This document shows positions 8,777 through 17,242 of a DNA stretch of 64,000 bases, in pieces. Numbering within the stretch: position 1 is the first letter of the stretch; every line of letters starts with the position of its first letter. Made by a program: the position numbers and the translations under genes. Source of the stretch: Streptomyces brevispora (lineage in GTDB: Bacteria > Actinomycetota > Actinomycetes > Streptomycetales > Streptomycetaceae). Under the pieces are notes generated by a model, which did not search any database, was not told the origin of the DNA, and saw only the letters and a program-made list of their open reading frames with translations. The stretch covers positions 2,294,001 to 2,358,000 of the forward strand of contig NZ_VIWW01000001.1 of NCBI RefSeq assembly GCF_007829885.1. Reading direction: 5' to 3'.

Positions 8777-9816
8777 TCGCTCGCTACCTCTCGCAGTCGC
8801 GCGGCCGCGGCCTCCGGCGGCACATCGTTGATGAACACACTCATGCCGGATTCCGAACCCGCGAGGAACTTCAGCTTGCTGGGCGTCCGTCGGACGGTGA
8901 AGAGCTCCAGGTGGAGCGCGAACTCGTCCCGTCCCGGAATCCCGAACGGTGCCTGGTGCCAGGCCGAGATGTACGGCGTCGGCGGCTCGTCGGGACCGAA
9001 TATCCGGTCGAACCGCTTCAAGAGTTCCAGATAGACCCGTGCGAACTCCGTGCGCGCGGCGTCATCGAGGTCCCGCAGGTCGCGGACGCGGCGGCGCGGG
9101 TACAGATGGACCTCGTACGGCCAGTGGGCCGCGTACGGCACGAACGCCACCCAGTGCTCGCCCAGGAGCACGATCCGCTCACCGTCGGCCAGCTCGCGGG
9201 CGACGATGTCGTCGAAGAGGTTGCCGCCGGTCTCCACCCGGTGCTCCTCCACCGAGCGGAGCATCAGCTCGGTGCGCGGGGTGACGAACGGGTAGCCGTA
9301 GATCTGCCCGTGCGGGTGGCCGAGCGTCACGCCGATCTCGGCGCCCCGGTTCTCGAAGCAGAACACCTGCTTGACCTGATCGAGCTCGGCGAACTCGGCG
9401 GTGCGGTCGGTCCAGGCCTCCAGCACGAGGCCGGCCTGCTCCTCGCTGAGGGCGGCGAACGACGCGTCGTGGTCGGAGGTGAAGCAGACGACCTCGCAGC
9501 GGCCGGAGTCACCGGCGAGCGAGGGGAAGCGGTTCTCGAAGACGACGACGTCGTAGTTGTCGTCGGGAATCTCGCTGAGCCGTCCCTCCTCGGAGGGGCA
9601 GAGCGGGCACTCGTCGGCCGGCGGGTGGTACGGACGGCCCTGGCGGTGCGAGGCGATGGCGACGCTGTCCCCGAGCAGGGGGTCCCGGCGGATCTCGGAG
9701 GAAGTCGCCACGGCGTCGAGCGGCCGCCGGTCGACGGCGTCCCGGACGACGCCGTCCCGGCTGTCGTAGTAGAGCAGCTCCCGGCCGTCGGCGAGCGTCG
9801 TAACCGTCTTCTTCAC
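8773..9816 (-). CDS. galT: Galactose-1-phosphate uridylyltransferase
   Basis: Transfers UMP between UDP-glucose and galactose-1-phosphate. The nucleophilic histidine motif [12 protein letters not shown] is present near residue 165, and zinc-type cysteines occur in ECPLCPSEE near residue 60. I place the start at the GTG at 9816 because a strong ribosome site (GGGAGGAG on the minus strand, complementary to 9821-9828) precedes it at the right distance; the upstream ATG at 9834 reads through that site. It is the first gene of galTEK. The upstream region is expected to hold the galactose-inducible promoter known from S. lividans and S. coelicolor. Confidence 0.95.
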   Translation of the reverse strand: MKKTVTTLADGRELLYYDSRDGVVRDAVDRRPLDAVATSSEIRRDPLLGDSVAIASHRQGRPYHPPADECPLCPSEEGRLSEIPDDNYDVVVFENRFPSLAGDSGRCEVVCFTSDHDASFAALSEEQAGLVLEAWTDRTAEFAELDQVKQVFCFENRGAEIGVTLGHPHGQIYGYPFVTPRTELMLRSVEEHRVETGGNLFDDIVARELADGERIVLLGEHWVAFVPYAAHWPYEVHLYPRRRVRDLRDLDDAARTEFARVYLELLKRFDRIFGPDEPPTPYISAWHQAPFGIPGRDEFALHLELFTVRRTPSKLKFLAGSESGMSVFINDVPPEAAAARLREVASE

Positions 9817-10151
9817 CAGACTCCTCCCAAACATAACCCAACACAATGAACCACAAATCAACAGGCGCGTCAATGAGTCGGCACTGTGTGGCGTGACGGG
9901 GAGTCCCGGGGGACGAAGGCCGGTTTCTTCGGCGGTACCGGACGTCGCAGAGGCGGCCGGGAGGAGTGACGGCGCCCGCCATCGCGGGTGCGCGCAGCGG
10001 CTCCGGACGCCGCCCCGGCAGGCCGGCTCAGGAGGCCGGAGTGCGGCGACGGTCAGTACGGACCGTGCGGACAGTGCGATGTGCGGCTATGGCCGGAACG
10101 GTGCGGTGCGGTGCGGTGATCAGTGCGGGTATCGGCAGGGACCGGGCGCCT
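9817..10151. promoter_or_regulatory. gal operon upstream region (probable galP1 area)
   Basis: 335 bases without a credible gene. On the minus strand, just upstream of galT, there is an unusually T/G-rich stretch with repeated TGTG/GTTT-like hexamers (complement of about 9829-9870). It stands out from the GC-rich surroundings and fits my memory of the direct-repeat operator of the Streptomyces galP1 promoter. The distal half (10060-10130) holds GGTGCGGTGC-type short repeats only. Confidence 0.5.
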
Positions 10152-10847
10152 TCAGCCGATGCGGTCCGGCCCCTGCCGTGTCCCGGCGGCCGCCCGGTCC
10201 AGCAGGCCGGTGCGGGCGGCGAGGGCCGCCGCCTCCAGCCGGGAGCCGACGCCCAGCTTCATCAGGACGCGCTGCACATGGGTACGGGCGGTGCTCGGCG
10301 CGATCCGCATGCCGGCCGCGATCAGCCGGGTGCCCTCGCCCTCCGCGACCCTGACCAGGACCTCGACCTCGCGCGGGGTGAGGAGCTGGAGCAGCCGCTG
10401 ACCCTCGTCATCCGGCTGGGCCGCCGGGTTGAGCAGCTCGGCGAAGGCGCTCTGGAGCAGTTGCGGCGCGACCGCGGCCTCACCGGCCCGCGCCTTGACG
10501 ATCGCCCGCTCGACGCCCTCGATGCGCTCGTCGTGACGGACGTAGCCGGCGGCTCCGGCCGCGAAGGCGGCCGCGATCCCCAGCGGACTCGACACCGGCC
10601 CGAGCACCACCACGGCGATCTGCGGCCGCCCGCGCCTGATCCTCACGATCGGGTCGAAGGCGCCCGGTTCGGCGGGTGCCGCCGTGCCGAACAGGCAGAC
10701 CTCCGGGGCCCGGCTGACCACCAGGTCCGCCGCTCCGGCGGCGGGCGCGGCGGCGGCGAGCACCCGGTGGCCGCGCAGTTTCAGCGCCGAGGCGAGCGCC
10801 TCGGCGAGCAGTCGGTGGTCATCGACCACCATCAGCCGCACGCTCAT
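10152..10847 (-). CDS. NarL/LuxR-type regulator with degenerate receiver
   Basis: 231 residues, same architecture as the regulator at 5017-5838. The N-terminus VRLMVVDDHRLLAEAL is receiver-like, but the position of the phospho-acceptor reads VCLFGTAAP with no Asp, so classical phosphorylation is unlikely. The C-terminal HTH is intact: LTPREVEVLVRVAEGEG, then IAPSTARTHVQRVLMKLGV. The normal GxxxxxIA recognition spacing is kept. It is transcribed toward galT but separated by 335 bases, so it is probably not in the same operon. No histidine kinase is near. Ligand or partner control instead of phosphorylation is inference. Confidence 0.82.
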   Translation of the reverse strand: MSVRLMVVDDHRLLAEALASALKLRGHRVLAAAAPAAGAADLVVSRAPEVCLFGTAAPAEPGAFDPIVRIRRGRPQIAVVVLGPVSSPLGIAAAFAAGAAGYVRHDERIEGVERAIVKARAGEAAVAPQLLQSAFAELLNPAAQPDDEGQRLLQLLTPREVEVLVRVAEGEGTRLIAAGMRIAPSTARTHVQRVLMKLGVGSRLEAAALAARTGLLDRAAAGTRQGPDRIG

Positions 10848-10997
10848 CGAGCAACCCCCCGTAGCACTGACGCCAGGCCCCCCGGCCCTCTAGACCCGGC
10901 AAGTTACACGCTTGCCCGAGGCCGTGTGCGCTGTGTTGGCCAGAAGGGTCGAGATGGCTGACTTTGCGCTTTTTGAAACGAAGTTGACAGACCGTCA

Positions 10998-11030
10998 CAG
11001 CCAACAGGCTCTGTTGTGGTCCGTTGGCTG
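10998..11030. promoter_or_regulatory. Inverted repeat upstream of the orphan regulator
   Basis: CAGCCAAC (10998-11005) and GTTGGCTG (11023-11030) form an 8-base inverted repeat with a 17-base spacer in the 247-base region upstream of the regulator at 10152-10847. The region is AT-richer than its surroundings (TTTTTGAAACGAAGTTGACA around 10970), as expected for a promoter. Operator function is inference. Confidence 0.35.
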
Positions 11031-11094
11031 ACAACTACGGATCACTTCTTTCTTCTTTTTTGTGCGGGCCCTCGCCCCGAGGAGGGGAACGACA

Positions 11095-11134
11095 GTGAAG
11101 GGGGGTGGAGCCGGCCGGCTCCACCCCCCTTCAC
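11095..11134. terminator. Terminator of the PQQ-repeat gene group
   Basis: A perfect 40-base palindrome (20-bp stem, GTGAAGGGGGGTGGAGCCGG and its complement) starts 14 bases past the stop codon of the first beta-propeller gene. It is a strong rho-independent-type hairpin without a T-tract. Confidence 0.85.
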
Positions 11135-11147
11135 CTGTACCCGGAGG

Positions 11148-13025
11148 TCAGTTCGCGCGGAAGGAGACGACGAGGTAATCCTTGTCGTTCAGCGAACTCT
11201 CCCGCGGCTTGTTGATCAGGGTGTCCGAGATGTACAGCCCGCCGTTGCCGTAGCGGTACTCGGCGTACTCCGCGGAGAAACTGGTCTCCGCGGCCCGGAC
11301 CGATTCGTCGCTCGGGTTCTCCATCAGCACGGTCTGCTTGAAGGTGCTGCCGTCGATGGAGACGACCTGGCCGCCCTTGTCGTACGGGGGCTCCTTGTAC
11401 GCGATGATGTTGCCGCCGTCCATGCGCAGCGGGAACATCGTGTAGCGCTCGCCCGCATCGGCCCGGTCGCTGGTCGGCTTGCCGGTGGCGAGGTCGAACG
11501 AGACGATCTCGTTGGTGTCGCCGTAGTCCCCGGTGCCCTCGTGCTCCTCGGTGGGCAGGTAGAGGCGGTTGTTGCCGATGGCGAGGTGCTGGCAGCTTTC
11601 GACCTTGGTGGAACGGCAGCTCGCCGCGTACTTGTCCGCGTCGGCGGGGATCCTGACCAGGAGCTTGCCAGTGGCCGCGTCGATCGAGAAGAAGTCCGAG
11701 ATCCCGCTTCCGTCACCGGCGGTGTCGCCGATGTCGGCGGCGACGACGAGCGGCTTGGTGGAGACGATGTTCGCGTAGCCGAGACCGGCCGGCATCTTGT
11801 ACGAGGAGACAGGGCTTCCCGTGCGGGGGTTCAGGGCCTGAATGGTGAGCTGCGGGTCCTCGTACGTACCGCACCTGCGGACCACCGCGAGTGCCTCGCC
11901 GCCGGCGTATCCCCCGTCGTAGCAGCCGTCCGTGCTGACCTTCGGCCGCCAGAGTTCGGCTCCGGTGTTCAGGTCGAACGCCGCACCGCCGTCGCCCCCC
12001 GCGGCGATCGTGGTGCCGCTCAGGGTGATCTGGTCGAACAGGGCGGCGTCATCGCTGCTGGTGCTCACGGTGACCGACTTGCTCCACATGAGCTTGCCGG
12101 TGTCGAGATCGATGGCACCGACCTGGGTGCAGTTCCGGTACTTCGTCGTCGCCGTCCGCTTGCCGTTCTCGAAGACGACGGCCGTCTTGAAGTCCTTGCT
12201 CATGTGCGGGGAGGCGGCACACACCTGGCCGGCCAGCGGGAGCGACCAGAGCCTGGTGCCCTTGGCCAGGTCGTAGCCGACGATCTCGTTGACGCCCGTC
12301 TTCACGTACGCCTTGTCGGTCAGCCAGGAACCGGTGACCATGGTGACGTCCGAGACCTTGGGCTGAGGCAGCTGGAAGGCGACCGCGGACTTGGTGTTCG
12401 CCGGGACCTTCTCCTTGGCCTCGCCGCCGCCACCGCCGCCGCTGCCACCGCTGCCGCCGTCCTTGCCCTCACCGTTGGTGCCGGAGGACGTGGACGCCTC
12501 GTTCTTCTTCTTGTCGCCGTCGCCCCCGCCGGAGGAGTACCAGACACCGGCGCCGACGATCAGCACCACGGCGACCGCCGCGGCGACGATGATCCGCGCC
12601 TGGGTGGAGAACTTCTTCGGCCCGTTCCCGCCCTGCGGCGGCTGGTACGGCTGCTGCATCGGGGTGGTCGGGTACCCGTAGCCCTGCTGCGGCGGCTGAC
12701 CCTGCTGCGGATATCCGTAACCCTGCTGCGGCGGCTGCCCCTGCGGGAACCCGTAGCCCTGCTGCGGCTGACCCTGCGGGAACCCGTAACCGGGCTGCTG
12801 CGGGTAGCCGTAGCCGGGCTGCTGCTGGGGCGGGCCGGCGGACGGCGGGGAGCCGTATCCGCCCGGGGGCGGGGTCGGCTGGGCCGGCGGGGTGGCCGGC
12901 TGCTTGCCGAACGGGTCGGCGGGCGGTGGTGTGGGGGCGCCGAAACCGCCGGGCGGCGGGTCCTGCGGTGCGCCGAAACCGCCCTGGGGCGGATCGTTGG
13001 GCGGCGGCTGGGGCGGCTGCGTCAT
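11148..13025 (-). CDS. Membrane-anchored PQQ-type beta-propeller protein (paralog 1)
   Basis: 625 residues in three parts. First comes a Pro/Gln/Gly/Tyr-rich cytoplasmic N-terminus (about residues 1-135, repeats of GYGYPQQ/GYGFPQG). Next is one transmembrane helix (IIVAAAVAVVLIVGAGVWYS, about 140-160) and a Ser/Gly-rich linker. Last is an extracellular propeller with repeated DLxTGxLxW blades such as AIDLDTGKLMWSKS and DLNTGAELWRPK. This makes it a type II membrane protein with an external PQQ-like/quinoprotein fold but no obvious catalytic residues, so ligand or cell-wall binding is as likely as enzyme activity. It is the most promoter-distal of three tandem paralogs; a hairpin separates it from the next copy. 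Confidence 0.85.
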   Translation of the reverse strand: MTQPPQPPPNDPPQGGFGAPQDPPPGGFGAPTPPPADPFGKQPATPPAQPTPPPGGYGSPPSAGPPQQQPGYGYPQQPGYGFPQGQPQQGYGFPQGQPPQQGYGYPQQGQPPQQGYGYPTTPMQQPYQPPQGGNGPKKFSTQARIIVAAAVAVVLIVGAGVWYSSGGGDGDKKKNEASTSSGTNGEGKDGGSGGSGGGGGGEAKEKVPANTKSAVAFQLPQPKVSDVTMVTGSWLTDKAYVKTGVNEIVGYDLAKGTRLWSLPLAGQVCAASPHMSKDFKTAVVFENGKRTATTKYRNCTQVGAIDLDTGKLMWSKSVTVSTSSDDAALFDQITLSGTTIAAGGDGGAAFDLNTGAELWRPKVSTDGCYDGGYAGGEALAVVRRCGTYEDPQLTIQALNPRTGSPVSSYKMPAGLGYANIVSTKPLVVAADIGDTAGDGSGISDFFSIDAATGKLLVRIPADADKYAASCRSTKVESCQHLAIGNNRLYLPTEEHEGTGDYGDTNEIVSFDLATGKPTSDRADAGERYTMFPLRMDGGNIIAYKEPPYDKGGQVVSIDGSTFKQTVLMENPSDESVRAAETSFSAEYAEYRYGNGGLYISDTLINKPRESSLNDKDYLVVSFRAN

Positions 13026-13070
13026 TGCGTTGCGTACCTCTGGGGAAAGGGAGTCGGTCGGTCGTCCTGA

Positions 13071-13108
13071 ACCGGCCGCGGGCGGGTCTGCCGCCGTCCG
13101 CGGCCGGT
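13071..13108. terminator. Intergenic hairpin between paralogs 2 and 1
   Basis: ACCGGCCGCGG (13071-13081) and CCGCGGCCGGT (13098-13108) form an 11-bp stem with a 16-base loop between two same-strand propeller genes. It may terminate or attenuate read-through from paralog 2 into paralog 1. Confidence 0.6.
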
Positions 13109-13137
13109 GGGGTTCCTGCGGGTGCCGTGCTGAGCCG

Positions 13138-14991
13138 TCACTTGCCGAAGGCCATCATGGTCTTCGTCTCCAGCTCCGCCTCGTCGTTGGAGGCGCTGAC
13201 CCGCCCGCTCGCGATGAACGAACGGCCGTCCGCGTAGACGATCTTCTCGTCGTAGAAGGAGCTCTCGATCGCCGACGTCGAGGCCGGGTGCCGCAGCAGC
13301 ATCTGCGGGGTGCCACCGGTCGGCGCCAGGGTGGCGATCCCGCCGCCCTTGTTGTAACCGGCGTCCACGTAGAGCAGCACGTTGCCGCCCTCCATCCGCA
13401 GCGGCTTCATCGTCTGCCCGGCCGGGGCGTTCGCCTTCCACTTCGTCCTACCAGTGGTCAGGCTGAACGCGATGACCTTGTTGGTCCGGGCCGAGCCGCT
13501 GGTGTCGTCCTGCGTCGCCATGTAGAGCGTGTTGGCGTCGGCCGCGACACCTTCGCAGCCGTCGACGGACCTGCTGAAGATGGCGAAGGCACTGCCACAG
13601 CTGGTGACGAACTTGTCGCCCTTGTCACTGACGATCTGGGACCGGAGCGAGCCGTTCTCCTTGAGCGCGAGCACGCTCCACCGCTTGTTGTCCCCGCTGC
13701 CCTTGGTCAGCGAGACGATGAGCGGGCTCACCGAGTAGAACCTGTCGATCTCCCAGCCACGCGCGGGCTTGTACGTCCACTTGGGCCGCCCGGTGACGGG
13801 GTCGATCTCCTCGATCTCGTGCTGCACGTTCTCGTCGTTGGTACGGCATTTGGTGGCGGCGATCAGCTTGGTGCCGCCCGCGAAGGAGAACGGCTGGCAG
13901 TCGCCGTCCCGCTTGCCGAACAGCGCCTTGCCGTCACTCACCCGGTAGGCGTTGGAGGCGCCGGTGCGGCCGACGGTCAACGTGTCGCCGCTGATGGCGA
14001 GGGAGATGTCCGACATGATGTCGAAGAGCCCGCTGCTCTTGATCTCCTTCTTCCAGCCCGCCTTGCCGGTGTTGAGGTCGATCAGCTGGAGGTCCGCGCA
14101 GTCCGCCTTGGACGTCGTGCCGTTCTTGACCCCGATGACGATCTTGCCGTCGCTGGTGGTCTGCGCCGGGGCGGAGCAGATGTCCGTGCCCAGCTTCAGC
14201 GTCCACTTCTGCTTGCCGTCGGCCACCGAGTAGCCGGAGACGGTGCGGTACATGCCCTTGACGACGGTGTCGCCGATGACCCACGGGCCGTACACGTCGG
14301 CGCCGTTGCGCGGCAGGTCGACGTCGTTCTTCTGGAGCCAGAGGACCTTCGCCTCGCCGGGCTTGCGCCCGCCGTTCAGGTCGTCGTCGGCCTTGCCGCC
14401 GTCGCCACTGCCGTCACCCTCGTCCACGGAGGGCGAGACGGACGGCTTCTGGACGTCGCCGCTCTTCTCCGCGACGGGCTTCTTGTCGTCGTCGCCGCCC
14501 ACGGCCAGGTAGACGCCGGTGCCTATGACCAGGAGCGCGGCGACCGCGGCACCGATGATCACCGCGGGCTTCCCCTTGAAGGGGCCACGGCCGCCGGGAC
14601 CCGTCGGACCGGCGGCCGGTGCGCCGGGGTACTGCTGCTGCGGATAGCCGTAACCGGGCTGCTGCGGCTGCCCGTACGGGCCGGGCTGCTGGGCATACGG
14701 GCCCGGCTGCTGCGGCTGCCCGTAGGGGCCCGGCTGCTGGGGCTGGCCGTACGGACCCGGCTGCGGCTGGCCGTACGGGCCGGGCTGCTGCGGATAGCCG
14801 TACGGGGGCTGCTGCGGCTGGCCCGGCTGCTGCGGATAGCCGTAGCCCGGCTGCGCGGGCGGTGCCTGGGGCGGCTGCGCGGGCGGCGGCGTCCCGGGCG
14901 GGCCCTGGGGCGGCTGAGGTACCCCGTGCGGCGGGTCCTGCGGAGCGCCGAAGCCTCCCTGCGGCGGTTGCTGGCTGGGCGGCTGGGTCAT
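13138..14991 (-). CDS. Membrane-anchored PQQ-type beta-propeller protein (paralog 2)
   Basis: 617 residues with the same plan as paralog 1. The N-terminus MTQPPSQQPPQGGFGAP is nearly identical, followed by QPGPYGQPQQ repeats up to about residue 130, a transmembrane helix (AVIIGAAVAALLVIGTGVYLAV) and an Asp/Lys-rich linker. The propeller blades include LIDLNTGKAGWKKE and IDPVTGRPKWTYK. Several cysteines (DICSAPAQT, SKADCADLQ, KRDGDCQPF, VDGCEGVAAD) match positions in the other copies, suggesting conserved extracellular disulfides. A 21-base element at 15145-15165 is shared with paralog 3 and is probably its promoter. Function unknown. Confidence 0.85.
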   Translation of the reverse strand: MTQPPSQQPPQGGFGAPQDPPHGVPQPPQGPPGTPPPAQPPQAPPAQPGYGYPQQPGQPQQPPYGYPQQPGPYGQPQPGPYGQPQQPGPYGQPQQPGPYAQQPGPYGQPQQPGYGYPQQQYPGAPAAGPTGPGGRGPFKGKPAVIIGAAVAALLVIGTGVYLAVGGDDDKKPVAEKSGDVQKPSVSPSVDEGDGSGDGGKADDDLNGGRKPGEAKVLWLQKNDVDLPRNGADVYGPWVIGDTVVKGMYRTVSGYSVADGKQKWTLKLGTDICSAPAQTTSDGKIVIGVKNGTTSKADCADLQLIDLNTGKAGWKKEIKSSGLFDIMSDISLAISGDTLTVGRTGASNAYRVSDGKALFGKRDGDCQPFSFAGGTKLIAATKCRTNDENVQHEIEEIDPVTGRPKWTYKPARGWEIDRFYSVSPLIVSLTKGSGDNKRWSVLALKENGSLRSQIVSDKGDKFVTSCGSAFAIFSRSVDGCEGVAADANTLYMATQDDTSGSARTNKVIAFSLTTGRTKWKANAPAGQTMKPLRMEGGNVLLYVDAGYNKGGGIATLAPTGGTPQMLLRHPASTSAIESSFYDEKIVYADGRSFIASGRVSASNDEAELETKTMMAFGK

Positions 14992-15144
14992 CAGCGCGTC
15001 CCCCTTCGTGCGGTCCGGTGCCCGTTCCGGACTCCCCCGCGATTCCGCCGGGGCTCCGGGAGTCGGACAAGACCCCCTGAATCCCCGGCGAAACGGAGCG
15101 AATCGGGCATGGATCCCGCAGTGTCACGACGGTCGAGCGGGCCT

Positions 15145-15165
15145 TCTTTGTACCACCCGCCCCAC
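15145..15165 (-). promoter_or_regulatory. Shared upstream element, paralog 2
   Basis: A 21-base block (minus strand GTGGGGCGGGTGGTACAAAGA) that matches 19 of 21 bases with a block upstream of paralog 3 (17150-17170). It contains a TACAAA/TAGAAA -10-like core. Here it lies about 155-175 bases ahead of the start codon. Confidence 0.5.
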
Positions 15166-15239
15166 CATGCACCCCGGTTCGGTCCATCGCTGTTCCCAAG
15201 GGAGAACCGGCCCGTGATGCCGCCGTTACGCCCCGGCCG

Positions 15240-17078
15240 TCAGCTGCCGAAGGCCACCAGCGACCGCATCCTGATCTCGTCGTCGTTCATGCCGCTGATC
15301 CTCGTCTGCCCGAGGAAGGTGCGTCCGTCCACATAGACGACGCGCGGGTCGAAGAATTCGCGCTCGACATCGGCGCCCGCCGCCGGGTGCCGCACCACCA
15401 TCTCCCACTTCCCGCCGGTGGGCGGGAGCGAGGCGATGCCGCCCCCCTTGTTCTTGTACGCCGCGAGATACATCAGCAGCTTGCCGCCCTCCGTCCGCAT
15501 CGGGCGGAGGGGCTGTTCGACCGGGGAGTCGACGGTCCACTTGTGCTTGCCGGTGGCCAGATCGAAGGCGGCGACCCGGTTGCCGGTGCCGGCCTTGGCG
15601 TCAATGGTCCCGGTCGCCATGTAGAAGGTGCCGGCGTCCGCGGCCACCCCGCTGCAGTTGTCGAGGTTCATGCCCTCGGTGAGCACGTCCTTGTCGCAGG
15701 TGGGCATGTATCCACCCGGTCCGCCGGAGAGCTGGGACCGGTAGGTGCCGTTGGTGTTGAGCACCAGGATGGCCCACTTGTCCGGCTTCTTGAGCGAGAC
15801 CACCGGGGGGTCGGCCGAGTAGATCTGCGCGACCTCCCAGCCCTTCTTGACCTTGTACGACCACAGCACCTTGCCGGTGACCGGGTCCATCTTCTGTACC
15901 AGCTGTTCCTTGTGGTCGTCCGCCGCCGTCTGGCAACTGGCCGCTGCGAGGGCGACGTCGCCACTGGCGAACCCGAACGGCTGGCAGTTGCCGGGGAGCT
16001 TCCCGAACAGCACCTTGCCGTCGCTGACCCGGAAGGCGTCGGTCCTGGAGGTGCGCCCCACGGTCACGGTGCCGCCGTTGATCGCCATCCTGAGATCGGA
16101 GAGCCCGTCCCACAGGCCCTTGCGGACGTACGACCTGTGCCAGCCGGCCTTGCCGGTCCTGAGGTCGACCATCTGCAGGGCGTTGCACTCCGAGTCGCGC
16201 GAGGTGGTGTGCTTGACGCCCAGGACTATCTTGCCGTCGGCGGTCGGCTGCGAGGGCGCCGCACACGCGTTGGTGGGCAGCCGCAGGCTCCACTTGAGCC
16301 TGCCGTCCGTGACGTCGTAGCCCGTGACGGTGTGGTACATCGCCTTGACGACGGTGTCGCCGAAGATCCACGGGCCATACACGTCGGCGCCGCCCTGCGG
16401 CAGGTCGACACCGCCCTCCTGGAGCCAGAGCATCTTCGCCTCGCCCGGCTTGAGCTCGGCGTTGACGGCGTCGACCTGTGCGCGGGGGCTGGGCTTGTCG
16501 TCGTCCGCGTTCTTCGACCTGCTCGGCGAGGGCGAGGGCGACACGTGCGGCTGTCCGGAGCTGAGCCCGGGGCCGGCCGTGGGCTTCCCGCCCTTGCCGT
16601 CCCCGTCGGAGAGGAACCAGATACCGGCGCCGGCCAGGAGCACCACCGCGAGCGCGGCGCCGACGATCATCCCGGTCCTGCCGCGGAAACGCCCCCCGCC
16701 CCGGGGCCCGCCCGACTGCGGTGGCTGCGGCGGCAGTTGCCCCGGATATCCGTAACCGGGCTGCTGCGGCTGCGCGTACGGGCCGGGCTGCGGCGGATAC
16801 CCGTATCCGGGCGCGGGCTGCGGCGGCCGGCCGTAACCCGGCGCGGGCTGTGCGTACGGGCCGGGCTGTGCCGGCTGCGCGTACGGGCCGGGTTGTGCCG
16901 GCTGCGCGTACGGGCCGGGCTGCGCCGGCTGCGCGTACGGGCCGGGCTGCGCGGGCGCTCCGTACGGGCCGGACGGCTGCGCCGTGCCCTGGCCCGGGGG
17001 CGGGAACGTCTCGGGCGGTGGGCCGTACGAGGCTCCGAACTCACCCTGCGGCGGCTGCTGTCCGGGCGGCTCGCTCAT
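15240..17078 (-). CDS. Membrane-anchored PQQ-type beta-propeller protein (paralog 3)
   Basis: 612 residues. The low-complexity N-terminus is built from PGPYAQPAQ units, followed by a transmembrane helix (IVGAALAVVLLAGAGIWFLS), a Ser/Pro/Lys linker and a propeller closest to paralog 2 (GGVDLPQGGADVYGPW, MVDLRTGKAGWHR, MDPVTGKVLWSYK). The start at the ATG at 17078 follows a G-rich ribosome site; the frame stays open for nine more codons. It is the most upstream gene of the three. A 27-base tandem DNA repeat at 16849-16956 encodes part of the N-terminal repeats and is prone to length change. The PQ-rich N-terminal segment may be a cytoplasmic docking or low-affinity interaction tail; that is inference. 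Confidence 0.85.
   Translation of the reverse strand: MSEPPGQQPPQGEFGASYGPPPETFPPPGQGTAQPSGPYGAPAQPGPYAQPAQPGPYAQPAQPGPYAQPAQPGPYAQPAPGYGRPPQPAPGYGYPPQPGPYAQPQQPGYGYPGQLPPQPPQSGGPRGGGRFRGRTGMIVGAALAVVLLAGAGIWFLSDGDGKGGKPTAGPGLSSGQPHVSPSPSPSRSKNADDDKPSPRAQVDAVNAELKPGEAKMLWLQEGGVDLPQGGADVYGPWIFGDTVVKAMYHTVTGYDVTDGRLKWSLRLPTNACAAPSQPTADGKIVLGVKHTTSRDSECNALQMVDLRTGKAGWHRSYVRKGLWDGLSDLRMAINGGTVTVGRTSRTDAFRVSDGKVLFGKLPGNCQPFGFASGDVALAAASCQTAADDHKEQLVQKMDPVTGKVLWSYKVKKGWEVAQIYSADPPVVSLKKPDKWAILVLNTNGTYRSQLSGGPGGYMPTCDKDVLTEGMNLDNCSGVAADAGTFYMATGTIDAKAGTGNRVAAFDLATGKHKWTVDSPVEQPLRPMRTEGGKLLMYLAAYKNKGGGIASLPPTGGKWEMVVRHPAAGADVEREFFDPRVVYVDGRTFLGQTRISGMNDDEIRMRSLVAFGS
16849..16956. repeat. 4 x 27-bp tandem repeat inside paralog 3
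   Basis: Four copies with a 27-base period starting at 16849, 16876, 16903 and 16930, differing by a few bases. They encode repeats of the PGPYAQPAQ nonapeptide in the N-terminal tail. Confidence 0.85.
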
Positions 17079-17149
17079 CGACCCGTCCCCCTGTTCCTTT
17101 GTCACCTGCGGTGTGGCGCGGTGCGTCGGCTACCGCGCCGGGCAAGATC

Positions 17150-17170
17150 TCTTTCTACCATCCGCCCCAC
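17150..17170 (-). promoter_or_regulatory. Shared upstream element, paralog 3
   Basis: Counterpart of the block at 15145-15165, minus strand GTGGGGCGGATGGTAGAAAGA, 72-92 bases ahead of the start codon. TAGAAA is a candidate -10. Confidence 0.5.
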
Positions 17171-17242
17171 AGGCCCCACAGGTCCCATCGACCACACCAG
17201 CCGCACCCACCGCGCCAGTTGCACGGGGGTGCGGCTCAGCAC

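Noticed and set aside
9874..10151. Gene in the galT-regulator gap
   Set aside because: Open frames there have no ribosome site and read as Arg/Ser-rich noise; the area is better explained as promoter.
11016..13070. 684-codon open frame on the plus strand opposite the first propeller gene
   Set aside because: It is antisense to a gene with a clear domain plan; its amino-acid composition (Arg/Gly/Val-rich, no motif) is typical of the reverse frame of a GC-rich gene.
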